Shown: one piece after another, positions 52,425 through 60,582 of the stretch
Layout of the letters: every line of letters starts with the position of its first letter
Numbering within the stretch: position 1 is the first letter of the stretch
Source of the DNA: Candidatus Palauibacter rhopaloidicola
Lineage (GTDB): Bacteria; Gemmatimonadota; Gemmatimonadetes; Palauibacterales; Palauibacteraceae
Assembly: GCA_026914155.1 (NCBI GenBank)
Contig: JAPPGH010000050.1
Location: forward strand, 186,001 to 250,000
Length of the DNA stretch: 64,000 nucleotides
Direction: 5' to 3'
Position numbers and translations under genes: made by a program
Notes under the pieces: generated by a model
The model's input: only the letters and a program-made list of their open reading frames with translations
The model's database searches: none
What the model was told of the DNA's origin: nothing

Positions 52425-53670
52425 CAGGCCGTCACGGGCCGCCAGGGCCGCCGGTCCGCCGGCGGATCTCGACGACCTCTTCGCGGAAGAGGTGATCGCG
52501 CGCCCGTACGCGACCTTCGCACGGTTGCGGGAGCGGGATCCCGTCCACTGGAACGAGAAGTTCGGGCTGTGGGTCGTGACCGGATACGATCCCGTCGTCT
52601 GGATCCTCCGGCACCACGAACTCTTCTCCTCGGCGGTGATCCGGGGCGTGGAGGGGGCGCCGTATCCGCCGGTGCTGCCCGAGGACGCGCCCCTGTTCGA
52701 CGAGGTCAGGACGTTCCGCGCGGATCAACTCGTGGAGCAGGACCGTCCCGAACACCTCGAGCAGCGGAAGACGGTCCACTCCTTCTTCACGCCGACGGCG
52801 ATGGAGGGCTGGCGACCCTTCGTGCGCCGGGCGGTCGACGAACTCCTCGACGAGTTGTGGCCCAGGGGACGGATGAACGTCGTCACCGACCTCGCGGCGC
52901 CGCTCCCCGTGCGGATCATCGCGCGGATGATGGGCGTCCCCCGCGAGGACATGGACACGCTTCGCGGGCTCGCGGACAGCATCCTCCACCTGAATCGCGG
53001 CGAACCCGACCGGCTGCGGCCCCTGACGGAGGGGATCCGCGGGATCGTGGAGTACGCCCGCCCGTTCGTCGACGAGCGGCTCCGGAATCCCGGCGACGAC
53101 CTGATTTCGGCTCTGGCCCGGGGGGAGGCCGACGGCGTCTTCACGCGGCACCAGGTGCTCGTGAATACGGGGCTGATGCTGTTCGCGGGGCACGAGACCA
53201 CGATGAACCTGATCTGCAACGGGCTCCGCGCCTTCATCGAGCATCCCGCGCAGTGGGACAGGCTGAGGGCGGACCCTGACCGCTTCGCGCGGACGGCGAC
53301 CGAGGAGTGTCTCCGCTTCGATCCGCCGGTGAAGTCCACCCAGCGCATCGTCGCGCGCGAGGCCGAACTGTGCGGGAAGACGCTGTCGCCCGGAGAGCGG
53401 ATCCGCTGGATCATCGCGGCGGCGAACCGAGACCCGGACGTGTTCGAGGACCCGGACCGGTTCGATATCGGGCGCCAGCCAAATCCGCATCTCTCCTTCG
53501 GCTCCGGGATCCACTACTGCCTCGGGGTCGCGCTCGCGCGCATGGAGGGACAGGAAGTGTTCGGCGGGCTGGCGCGCCGCTTCGAGCGGTTCGCGCTCGA
53601 CACGGACGAACTGCGCTACCAGCCCAGCATCCAGTTCCGCTCCATCGAATCCATGCCCGTGACATGGTGA
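52384..53670 (+). CDS. Cytochrome P450
   Basis: A 428-residue soluble bacterial P450. The I-helix oxygen site is AGHETT, the K-helix E-x-x-R is EECLR, and the heme-binding loop is FGSGIHYCLGVAL with Cys379 as thiolate ligand. It will hydroxylate or otherwise oxidise an unknown substrate. The 41-base overlap with the preceding binding-protein gene suggests the start at 52384 may be slightly early. The adjacent ferredoxin is the likely electron donor; no ferredoxin reductase is in the window. Confidence 0.92.
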   Translation: MSTGCPSSTGSPPSRPSRAARAAGPPADLDDLFAEEVIARPYATFARLRERDPVHWNEKFGLWVVTGYDPVVWILRHHELFSSAVIRGVEGAPYPPVLPEDAPLFDEVRTFRADQLVEQDRPEHLEQRKTVHSFFTPTAMEGWRPFVRRAVDELLDELWPRGRMNVVTDLAAPLPVRIIARMMGVPREDMDTLRGLADSILHLNRGEPDRLRPLTEGIRGIVEYARPFVDERLRNPGDDLISALARGEADGVFTRHQVLVNTGLMLFAGHETTMNLICNGLRAFIEHPAQWDRLRADPDRFARTATEECLRFDPPVKSTQRIVAREAELCGKTLSPGERIRWIIAAANRDPDVFEDPDRFDIGRQPNPHLSFGSGIHYCLGVALARMEGQEVFGGLARRFERFALDTDELRYQPSIQFRSIESMPVTW

Positions 53671-53903
53671 GGATCGACGTCGATCACGGGCTCTGCGTCG
53701 GCAACGCGATGTGCGTGGCCACCGCGCCGGGCGTGTTCGCGCACAACGAGAACCGCCAGTCGACCGTCGTCGATGCGGCGGGCGACCCGGAGGCGCTCGT
53801 CCTCGAGGCGGCGGCGAACTGTCCCGTGAGCGCGATCCGTGTGATGGACGGAGACACCGGCCGCTCGCTGTTCCCGCCGGAGCCGGGCGCGGGAGGCGTG
53901 TGA
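53667..53903 (+). CDS. 3Fe-4S type ferredoxin paired with P450
   Basis: A 78-residue ferredoxin. Cys10, Cys16 and Cys52 (CVGNAMC, then NCP) are the three ligands of a [3Fe-4S] cluster; the fourth cysteine of 4Fe-4S ferredoxins is missing, with Asn13 in the loop, as in P450-partner ferredoxins. GTG overlaps the P450 stop (GTGA), so the two are made together. Confidence 0.9.
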   Translation: MRIDVDHGLCVGNAMCVATAPGVFAHNENRQSTVVDAAGDPEALVLEAAANCPVSAIRVMDGDTGRSLFPPEPGAGGV

Positions 53904-53918
53904 CAGGGGGATGATCCA

Positions 53919-54776
53919 ATGACGCGAACCATGAGCGTGCCGGGCGGAGGCTCCCACGAACGGAAGCGGACGACGTTCGACCTCGTCGCGATGAAGGCGC
54001 GCGGCGAGAAGATCGTCGCCATCACCGCCTACGACGCGCTCTTCGCATCGCTCGTGGACGCGGTCGGCGTGGACCTGATTCTCGTGGGCGACTCCCTGGC
54101 GAGCGTCCTGTGCGGAGAGGAGACGACGCTTTCCGCCACGGTGGAGCAGATGACGTACCACGGCCGGATCGTGACGCGGGGGGCGACGCGCGCCTTCGTC
54201 GTCGTCGACATGCCCTTCCTCAGCTACCAGGTCTCACCCGCGGAGGCCGTGCGAAACGCGGGGACCATCCTCAAGCGCACCGGAGCCGGCGCCGTGAAGC
54301 TCGAGGGCGGGTTCGAGGTTGTCGACGCGGTGCGGGCGATCGTCCGGGCGGGGATTCCCGTGATGGGCCACCTCGGGTTCACGCCGCAGTCGGTGCACGC
54401 GCTCGGGGGACACCGGATTCAGGGGAAGGACGAAGAGGCTGCGGGCCGGCTGGTGGAGGAAGCCGTCGCCCTGGAGGAGGCGGGCGTCTTCTCCATCGTC
54501 CTCGAGTTGATGCCGACCGCTGCGGCTCGTCGGGTGACGGAGGCCATCTCCGTGCCGACGGTCGGGATCGGAGCCGGACCGGACTGCGACGGACAGGTGC
54601 TCGTGCTGCACGACATGCTCGGCCTGAACGAAGGGTTCAGCGCCCGCTTCCTGAAGCGCTACGCCGAACTGGGGAAGGCCACGCGGGAGGCCGTCGCGCG
54701 CTACGCCGAGGAAGTGCGGGCGGGAAGCTATCCGGCGGAGGAACACGGCTACGAATCGACCGGGGACGGGGATTGA
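53919..54776 (+). CDS. panB: 3-methyl-2-oxobutanoate hydroxymethyltransferase
   Basis: A 285-residue TIM-barrel enzyme of pantothenate synthesis: it adds a hydroxymethyl group from methylene-tetrahydrofolate to 2-oxoisovalerate. ITAYDALFASLVD, LVGDSLASVLCG, VVVDMPFLSYQ, AVKLEGG and VGIGAGPDCDGQVLVLHDMLG are typical. No panC or panD is beside it. The stop overlaps a gene fragment. Confidence 0.95.
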   Translation: MTRTMSVPGGGSHERKRTTFDLVAMKARGEKIVAITAYDALFASLVDAVGVDLILVGDSLASVLCGEETTLSATVEQMTYHGRIVTRGATRAFVVVDMPFLSYQVSPAEAVRNAGTILKRTGAGAVKLEGGFEVVDAVRAIVRAGIPVMGHLGFTPQSVHALGGHRIQGKDEEAAGRLVEEAVALEEAGVFSIVLELMPTAAARRVTEAISVPTVGIGAGPDCDGQVLVLHDMLGLNEGFSARFLKRYAELGKATREAVARYAEEVRAGSYPAEEHGYESTGDGD

Positions 54777-54925
54777 GCGACGTGGCGGTGCTCGTGCTCT
54801 TCCTCACTTCCGGCGCAGGTGCGAAGATATCCGGGCAGGCACTTCCCGTGGACGGACACGCGGAGGGCCTGAGTTCCGGCGCGGACACGGGCGCGGACAC
54901 GGGCAGCGACCCCAGCGGCGAATAG
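54773..54925 (+). pseudogene. Remnant of an SDR oxidoreductase C-terminus
   Basis: The open frame after TTG at 54773 (TTGA overlap with panB) reads DVAVLVLFLTSGAGAKISGQALPVDGHAEGL, which is the well-known end of classical SDRs (VA-x-x-VLFL-x-S-x-x-A-x-x-I-T/S-G-Q-x-L-x-VDGG). The Rossmann and catalytic parts are missing. A short low-complexity tail (GADTGADTGSDPS) follows. I read it as a truncated leftover of a gene replaced by panB or the ferredoxin; translation is possible but unlikely to give an enzyme. Confidence 0.65.
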
Positions 54926-54940
54926 CGGGAGAAGGACGAC

Positions 54941-55924
54941 ATGCGAGCGGCATGGTACACGAAACTGGGGTCGGCAGGCGACGTGCTGGAGGTGGGGGAG
55001 CGGGAGATGCCGGTGCCCGGCCCGGGCGAGGTTCGGGTCCGCGTACGCACCTCCGGCATCAACCCCGTCGACGTGAAGCGGCGAGCCGGCGGCCGCGGCG
55101 CGCTCGACTCCACGCTCGTGGTGCCGCACTTCGACGGCGCCGGGGTCATCGACCAGGTGGGGGACGGCGTCGATGCCGGACGGCTCGGCAACCGCGTCTG
55201 GATCTACGAGGCGCAGTGGGGCAGCGACCTCGGTACCGCGGCGGAGTTCGCCACCGTCCCGGAATCACGGGCCGTCCACCTCCCCGCGAACGCGACGTTC
55301 ATGGATGGCGCGTGTCTCGGCATCCCCGCCCTGACCGCGCACCGCTGCGTGTACGCCGACGGTCCCGTCGAGGGGCAGACCGTGCTCGTGACGGGCGGCG
55401 CGGGCGCGGTCGGCGCCTATGCGGTCCAGTGCGCCAGGCTGGGCGGCGCCCGGGTCCTCTCCACCGTGAGCGCGGACGAGAAGGTGCGGATCGCCCGGGC
55501 GGCGGGCGCGGAGGTCGTCATCAACTATCGTGAGGAAGATGTCCCGGCCCGCGTCGCGGAACTGACCGAAGGAGAGGGCGTCGACCGCATCGTCGAGGTC
55601 GAAATGGGCGGGAATCTCGACGCCTCGATCGAGATGCTGAAAGCCAACGGGGTGATCTCCGCCTACGCCTCGGAGGGCGAACCCCAGCCGGCCGTCCCCT
55701 TCTACACCCTCCTCTACAAGAACCTCACCGTGCGCTTCGAACTCGTCTTCCTCATGCCTGAGGAGGCGAAGCAGAAGGCCGTGGAGGATCTCACCAAGTG
55801 GCTGACCGAGGGAGAAATGCGCCACACGGTGGCCGAGCGTTTCGCGCTCGAGAACATCGTGGCCGCCCACGAGGCGGTGGAGTCCGGCCCGCTCGGCAAG
55901 GTCCTGATCGACCTCGGTATCTGA
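54941..55924 (+). CDS. NADPH:quinone reductase-like MDR family protein
   Basis: A 327-residue zinc-less medium-chain dehydrogenase/reductase. GINPVDVKRRAGG in the catalytic domain and the NADP loop VLVTGGAGAVGAYAVQ near residue 150 are seen, with VINYREEDVPARVAELTEGEGVDRIVEV following as in quinone oxidoreductases. Reduces quinones or enones with NADPH. It is the last gene before the PadR-controlled array. Confidence 0.9.
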   Translation: MRAAWYTKLGSAGDVLEVGEREMPVPGPGEVRVRVRTSGINPVDVKRRAGGRGALDSTLVVPHFDGAGVIDQVGDGVDAGRLGNRVWIYEAQWGSDLGTAAEFATVPESRAVHLPANATFMDGACLGIPALTAHRCVYADGPVEGQTVLVTGGAGAVGAYAVQCARLGGARVLSTVSADEKVRIARAAGAEVVINYREEDVPARVAELTEGEGVDRIVEVEMGGNLDASIEMLKANGVISAYASEGEPQPAVPFYTLLYKNLTVRFELVFLMPEEAKQKAVEDLTKWLTEGEMRHTVAERFALENIVAAHEAVESGPLGKVLIDLGI

Positions 55925-55989
55925 ACAGGGGCGAAGTCCGGTTGCCCCTGACGGGTAGGGCAGCCCTTGCCGGATTCTCCGATACCTAT

Positions 55990-56025
55990 ACCTTGTATCT
56001 CAAGGTACATTGTACTTCGTGGTAT
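55990..56025 (+). promoter_or_regulatory. Putative PadR operator before the first paralog
   Basis: The core accttgtatctcaaggt (55990-56006) is an imperfect 8-base inverted repeat with a 1-base centre, followed by acattgt. Together with its surroundings it matches the sequence ahead of padR at 31 of 39 positions. It lies 52 bases upstream of the GTG at 56059. Confidence 0.65.
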
Positions 56026-56058
56026 GGGTCATCGAAATCGGGGTTCGAATGAAGAGCC

Positions 56059-56754
56059 GTGTTTGAGCTGGAGACCGGGGTCGCGAGTTGGCGCAGGCGT
56101 CTCGAACGCAGGACGTCTCTCTCACCCCGCGAACTGGACGAACTCGAGGACCACCTGCGTGCGCGCGCCGACCTGGAGTTGGAACTGAACCCGGCGCTCA
56201 CTCCCTACCCGGCGCTGGTGATCGCTCGCGAGGGTCTCGGCGCGCCGGCGGCGCTCGCCAGGGAGTTCACCAGGGCCGGCCGGCCTTGGTGGCGATATCT
56301 CCTGCTGGCGGGATGCGCGATGTACGGAGTGTCGCTTTTTCTGCCGATTGCCGGACCCGCGGCACTTCAAATCGCGTACAATGAAGTGCCGTGGTCGGCC
56401 CCCGCTCACGAGTGGTTGCACCATGCGATCGTGGACGGATGGATTCTCCCTCTGATCCCCACTCTGGCCATGGCCATGACCTTGCCGGCCCTCCTGTATT
56501 CATGGCGGTCGAGAGTGCGATGGCTCACCTGGACCATCGGCGCGTTTGGCGTCTCGGCCCTCGGATTCGGCGTGGCCAGCCTCCTGGACGGATCAGCCGT
56601 CACCACCGCTGGTGAGATCACGGTGTTTCCCTATCTCGGCCTCGGGTACTGGGCATGGTCCGCGGCGCATGTTCTGGTGGCGGCAGCCCTCCTGCTTCGC
56701 GGCCGCGCGTGGGCCTCCACCCGCTCGGAGACAAGGAGAGCACGGTATGTTTGA
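56059..56754 (+). CDS. HAAS-like membrane protein, paralog 1 of 5
   Basis: A 231-residue membrane protein. Residues about 1-75 form a helical domain (SLSPRELDELEDHLRARADLELEL, then ALVIAREGLGAPAALAREFTRAGRP) resembling the HAAS or permease-prefix domains found next to PadR regulators; that identification is from pattern memory. Residues about 78-225 hold five or six transmembrane segments ending at YWAWSAAHVLVAAALLLRGR. GTG at 56059. A sensor or adaptor role with PadR is inferred. The PadR-type operator lies in front of it. Confidence 0.75.
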   Translation: MFELETGVASWRRRLERRTSLSPRELDELEDHLRARADLELELNPALTPYPALVIAREGLGAPAALAREFTRAGRPWWRYLLLAGCAMYGVSLFLPIAGPAALQIAYNEVPWSAPAHEWLHHAIVDGWILPLIPTLAMAMTLPALLYSWRSRVRWLTWTIGAFGVSALGFGVASLLDGSAVTTAGEITVFPYLGLGYWAWSAAHVLVAAALLLRGRAWASTRSETRRARYV

Positions 56755-58015
56755 GCTGGCTCGGCTGAGGCCGATCACCCGGGCGTGTCGGTGCGCTGCG
56801 GCATTGCTGTCCGGAACGGCGTTCGTCGCATGCGCTGACGGCGCAGACGTAGATGGCGCAAACGCAGAGGGCGATCCGTCGTCCCCTGCGATTGAGCTAT
56901 CGGCGTCGGCCATCGAGGTGCTGGGCACGTCCGACTCCCTCGCGGTGGTCCGGGACCTCGAGGTTCTGGCCGACGGTTCCGTGTGGGTGCTGAATTCGCA
57001 GGAGCCGTACTTCGTGGGATTCGGTGCGGATGGCGAATCCCTCGGCGCCCACGGATCGGCCGGCGGGGGACCTGACGAGTTTCCGATGCCCTCGGCCTTC
57101 GTCGCGGGAGGATGGGCGGGCGAGGCATGGGTCCTCGACCTCCTGCACCATGCGCTGATCCGGATCTCGCGACCCGACGCCGGCCGGGAGGAGTTCTCCC
57201 TTCTGTCGACGTCGGTTCCCCGAGGCAGCGTGCGGAGCGGCATGAGCATGCTGGATTCGTCCGTGCGGACCGCACGGCTCGGCCGCGAGATCGTCGTGCC
57301 CCACTCGACCGCAACGATGGACGGGGGCGTGCTGCAGTTCCGTTACGGTCTCCTGGGAGCGGACCTGGTCGCCGTGGATCCGGAGACGGGCGGGGCGCGA
57401 ACCCTCGTGGCGCTCGGCGACGCCCTGGAGGATCCGTCCGGAGACTTCATCCAGAGCGACGGCGGTTTTCCCCTGTGGTACCGGTTGTGGGCCTCCTGCG
57501 GCGAGAGCCTCGTGCGCGTGCACGACCGGGTCCGGAACCAACTGCGCGGGTTCGACGGATCCGGCGCCGAGGTGGATCCCATCGACCTTCCGCCCGTGCC
57601 CTTCACCGAGGTCAGTCCGCGACAGTTCGCCGCAGCCGTGTTCGCGCTCAGGCAGGCCGAGATGACGGGAGACGTCGCGACCCGGTTTACCCCGGAGGAC
57701 AGCCTCAGGCTCGTACGTCAGATGGCGGACATGGTGCAGGGGACCCCGCGCGAACTCGCGAGCTACCTCCCGCGTTACGTGGACTTCCGCTGCAGCGAAG
57801 ATGGGACGATGTGGCTGCGTCCCATGGATCTCGACGCGGGCGGCCTGAGCGGCGGGCCCATGTGGCTGCGTATCGAGCCCGATGGCGCCGCGCGCGACGT
57901 GCGACTCCCCGACCGCTTCGACGCGCTTCGCTTCACGCCCTCCCGGATCTGGGGCGTGTCCCGGGACGAGTTCGATCGCCCGTCCGTGGCGTCCATCTCG
58001 CTCCCGACGCCCTGA
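56747..58015 (+). CDS. Beta-propeller lipoprotein-like exported protein
   Basis: A 422-residue protein that starts MFEL like the neighbouring membrane paralogs but then differs completely: a signal sequence with lipobox-like GTAFVAC near residue 29, then propeller repeats (VRDLEVLADGSVWVLNSQEPYFVGFGADG, LVRVHDRVRNQLRGFD, YVDFRCSEDGTMWL). A 6-bladed NHL/TolB-like sensor or binding protein fits. ATG at 56747 follows AAGGAG and overlaps the previous stop by 8 bases. Function unknown; possible ligand-binding part of the PadR system. Confidence 0.8.
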   Translation: MFELARLRPITRACRCAAALLSGTAFVACADGADVDGANAEGDPSSPAIELSASAIEVLGTSDSLAVVRDLEVLADGSVWVLNSQEPYFVGFGADGESLGAHGSAGGGPDEFPMPSAFVAGGWAGEAWVLDLLHHALIRISRPDAGREEFSLLSTSVPRGSVRSGMSMLDSSVRTARLGREIVVPHSTATMDGGVLQFRYGLLGADLVAVDPETGGARTLVALGDALEDPSGDFIQSDGGFPLWYRLWASCGESLVRVHDRVRNQLRGFDGSGAEVDPIDLPPVPFTEVSPRQFAAAVFALRQAEMTGDVATRFTPEDSLRLVRQMADMVQGTPRELASYLPRYVDFRCSEDGTMWLRPMDLDAGGLSGGPMWLRIEPDGAARDVRLPDRFDALRFTPSRIWGVSRDEFDRPSVASISLPTP

Positions 58016-58099
58016 CGGCCTCCCCCGGACGTTCCCGCGGGAACGTCCGTTCAAGACCCCCCGCGCGAAATGCCCTTGCGTGAAACCATCCTTACTTAC

Positions 58100-58135
58100 A
58101 CCTTGTAGTACAAGGTACATTGTGTCTCATGGTAT
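58100..58135 (+). promoter_or_regulatory. Putative PadR operator/promoter of padR
   Basis: accttgtagtacaaggt (58100-58116) is a perfect 8-base inverted repeat around one base, then acattgt. A possible promoter (ttactt at 58092-58097, tacatt at 58115-58120, 17-base spacing) is covered by the palindrome. The region matches 55987-56025 at 31 of 39 positions. It is 45 bases from the padR ATG, so autoregulation is likely. Confidence 0.7.
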
Positions 58136-58161
58136 CAGGTCTCCGGCACAGGGGTCTCCGG

Positions 58162-58503
58162 ATGAAGAAGCCGGTTTACAAGGAATTGGTGGCGGCGTCG
58201 TCGCGCCCGATGGTGCTCTCCATCCTGTCTGGCGGCGAGACGTACGGGTACGAGATCCTCAAGCAGGTCCAGTTGCTCTCCGGGGGTGAACTCGAGTGGT
58301 CCGACGGGATGCTCTACCCCGTCCTGCACCGGCTGGAGCGTGACGGACTCATCAAGGGCCGCTGGCAACTCACCGACGCGGGACGGCGTCGCAAGTACTA
58401 CCGGTTGACGGGCCGCGGGAAGCGACAGCTCTCAACCGATCGAGAGAGTTGGCGAGCCGTGTACGGAGCCCTCCAGATGTCCTGGGGAGGCAGCCATGTT
58501 TGA
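58162..58503 (+). CDS. PadR-family transcriptional regulator
   Basis: A 113-residue winged-helix protein. VAASSRPMVLSILSGGETYGYEILKQVQ and MLYPVLHRLERDGLIKGRWQLTDAGRRRKYYRLTGRGKRQL are the hallmark PadR wing and recognition regions, followed by a short dimer helix. It should repress the two promoters carrying the matching palindromes (before paralog 1 and itself). It is embedded in the array and its stop overlaps paralog 2 by 8 bases. Confidence 0.92.
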   Translation: MKKPVYKELVAASSRPMVLSILSGGETYGYEILKQVQLLSGGELEWSDGMLYPVLHRLERDGLIKGRWQLTDAGRRRKYYRLTGRGKRQLSTDRESWRAVYGALQMSWGGSHV

Positions 58504-59143
58504 GTTCGAGAATGAAGTCCGACGCTGGCGGAGCGCACTGGATCGCAGGTCGTCGCTCTCGCCTCGCGAATTGGATGAACTCGAGGATCACCTGCGCGCC
58601 CGAGTCGACCTGGAACTGGAGTTGGACGCCGCCCTGGCCCCGACGGAAGCCCTCGCGATCGCCCGGCGAGACCTCGGCGAACCGAAGGCGCTCTCCCAGG
58701 AGTTCGCCCGGGCCGGCCGGCCCCGATGGAAGCCGCTTCTGGCCGGTGCCTTGGCCCTCTACGCAGCTTCGATACTACTGCCCGTGCTACACATGCAACT
58801 GCTTCCGGCGTCGTGGGGCTTCGAAGCCTGGGTACCGCGCGGGTACGAGTTGCTTGCCGACATCGAGTTGCTGCCCCTGAACCTGCCGATGCTCCTGATG
58901 CTGCCTCTCATTTGGCGCAAGCCTCGACTAAAGGGCACGTGGCTCGCGGGAATCCTGGGAGTCATCGGCGCGTCGGCTCTCGGACTCGGCGCGGCCGCGA
59001 TCATCTCGGACGGTCCTGAGGTGCTGGGCACGTTGCGTCCCGGCTATTGGGCCTGGGCCGCCTCCTTCGTACTCGCCTCCGTCGCCCTGTGGCGCCGCCG
59101 CCGCGGCTGGGCATCCGCCCGCCCGAAGAAGACACTCGCTTAG
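58496..59143 (+). CDS. HAAS-like membrane protein, paralog 2 of 5
   Basis: A 215-residue paralog starting MFEF. The helical domain SLSPRELDELEDHLRARVDLEL is conserved, followed by about five hydrophobic segments and the C-terminal PGYWAWAASFVLASVALWRRRRGWAS. The ATG overlaps the padR stop (ATGTTTGA), so the regulator and this protein should be translated together, as expected when a HAAS partner controls PadR. Role inferred. Confidence 0.78.
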   Translation: MFEFENEVRRWRSALDRRSSLSPRELDELEDHLRARVDLELELDAALAPTEALAIARRDLGEPKALSQEFARAGRPRWKPLLAGALALYAASILLPVLHMQLLPASWGFEAWVPRGYELLADIELLPLNLPMLLMLPLIWRKPRLKGTWLAGILGVIGASALGLGAAAIISDGPEVLGTLRPGYWAWAASFVLASVALWRRRRGWASARPKKTLA

Positions 59144-59155
59144 GCCGGCGTAGTC

Positions 59156-59821
59156 GTGTTTGAACTGGACACGGAAGTCCGGAACTGGCGGACGAGGCTT
59201 GAGCGAGGGTCGTCGCTGTCAGCCCGCGAACTGGATGAACTCGAAGATCACCTCCGCGCCCGCGTCAGCCTCGAACTGGACCTGAACCCCGCGCTGCCAC
59301 CCGCGAAGGCGTTCACGACCGCTGTGTCCGAACTCGGCGAGCCCAAGGCGATTTCCCGAGAATTTGCCAAGGCGGGACGGCCCCGTTGGCGTCGCCTCTT
59401 TCTGACGGGCTGGGCTCTCTACGTGGCATCGTTTTTCCTCCCCGCCTGGGGGATTCCGGGTGGTATCCCGTCCCGACCCGATGCCGATTCGACGACCTAT
59501 GCGTACGAAATGTTGACGCAGCTTCCCGCGGGTGGGCAGGTCATGTTTTTGCTCAGCAATCTGATCATGCTCCTAACCCTTCCCGCGCTAAGACGCCCGC
59601 GTCCGTCGCGGAAGCTGTGGTGGGCGTGGCTGGTGGGGGCGACAGGCGCTTTCCCATTCGGTGTCGGCGTTCTCCGGGTCGTTGACGGAGGTATGGGACT
59701 CTATCCGGATGTTGGATTCTGGCTGTGGTCTGCATCGTTCCTCGTAGTCGCCACGGCCCTCTGGCGTCGCAAGCGAGATTGGGCATCCGTCCAGTCGGCT
59801 GAGAGTATCGCCCAACTGTGA
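59156..59821 (+). CDS. HAAS-like membrane protein, paralog 3 of 5
   Basis: A 221-residue paralog, GTG start, with LSARELDELEDHLRARVSLELDLNPALPPAKAF and EFAKAGRPRWRRLFLTGWALY. The middle region (residues 90-170) is its own, but the last segment (FWLWSASFLVVATALWRRKRDWAS) is shared with the array. It begins 12 bases after paralog 2, and its stop overlaps paralog 4. Confidence 0.75.
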   Translation: MFELDTEVRNWRTRLERGSSLSARELDELEDHLRARVSLELDLNPALPPAKAFTTAVSELGEPKAISREFAKAGRPRWRRLFLTGWALYVASFFLPAWGIPGGIPSRPDADSTTYAYEMLTQLPAGGQVMFLLSNLIMLLTLPALRRPRPSRKLWWAWLVGATGAFPFGVGVLRVVDGGMGLYPDVGFWLWSASFLVVATALWRRKRDWASVQSAESIAQL

Positions 59822-60582
59822 ATACCAACGACCCTCAAGCGCGGGGAGTCTTTGAACTGGAAGGGGGAATCCGGAACTGGCGTACGACGGTCGAACGGAG
59901 TTCCTCGCTCTCGGCTCGGGAACTGGATGAACTCGAAGATCATCTCCGCGCCCGCGTCAGCCTCGAACTCGAGCTGAATCCGGTCTTGGCCCCGGCCGCG
60001 GCGCTGGCCATCGCTCGCGAAGGACTGGGCGAGCCGAAGACGATATCGAGCGAGTTCGCGAGGGCGGGACAGCCCCGGTGGCGGCGCGTTCTGTGGGCGG
60101 CGTGGGCCCTGTACGCGGCCTCGTTTCTCCTTCCGACTCTGGTGACCTCCGGAGTGGTCAGCCCGTCGGGCGGCGTCGTGGATCTTACAGCCTACGGATA
60201 CGAGTTCTTCGTCCGCGTCTTTCGGGAAGGCGAACTCGGACCGCCGCTGCTCGTGCTGCTCCTCAATCTTCCCATGCTGATGACGCTGCCGACGCTGCGG
60301 CGCTCCCGCCGGTGGAAGATGCCGTGGCCGCTGCTTGGATCCGTGGGCGTCGGGGCGCTCGGTTTCGGCGTTCTCAGTCTCGGATGGCCTCCGACGATCA
60401 TGGCCGATGGCGGGGGCGGACCCGGGTATCTGGGTCCCGGCTATTGGGCGTGGTCCGCTTCTTTCGTCTGCGCGGCCGTCGCCCTCTGGTTCCGCAGACG
60501 CGAATGGGCTTCGGTCCGGCCGACGAACGCGGACGGCATGGTTTCGAAGCTCGGCCCGTATTCCGGAACAGATCATGTTTGA
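59818..60582 (+). CDS. HAAS-like membrane protein, paralog 4 of 5
   Basis: A 254-residue paralog with an 11-residue N-terminal addition before the shared FELEGGIRNW block; GTG overlaps the stop of paralog 3 (GTGA). The helical domain is SLSARELDELEDHLRARVSLELELNP, and GPGYWAWSASFVCAAVALWFRRREWAS ends the membrane part. The C-terminal tail (NADGMVSKLGPYSGTDHV) is extra. Confidence 0.75.
   Translation: MNTNDPQARGVFELEGGIRNWRTTVERSSSLSARELDELEDHLRARVSLELELNPVLAPAAALAIAREGLGEPKTISSEFARAGQPRWRRVLWAAWALYAASFLLPTLVTSGVVSPSGGVVDLTAYGYEFFVRVFREGELGPPLLVLLLNLPMLMTLPTLRRSRRWKMPWPLLGSVGVGALGFGVLSLGWPPTIMADGGGGPGYLGPGYWAWSASFVCAAVALWFRRREWASVRPTNADGMVSKLGPYSGTDHV

Noticed and set aside
52384..53903. A complete biosynthetic gene cluster around the P450
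   Set aside because: Only P450 and ferredoxin belong together; panB and the binding protein are not obviously related and no core synthase is present.
56755..56780. Calling the gene at 56747 a sixth HAAS-like paralog
   Set aside because: Only the first four residues match; the helical domain and membrane end are absent.
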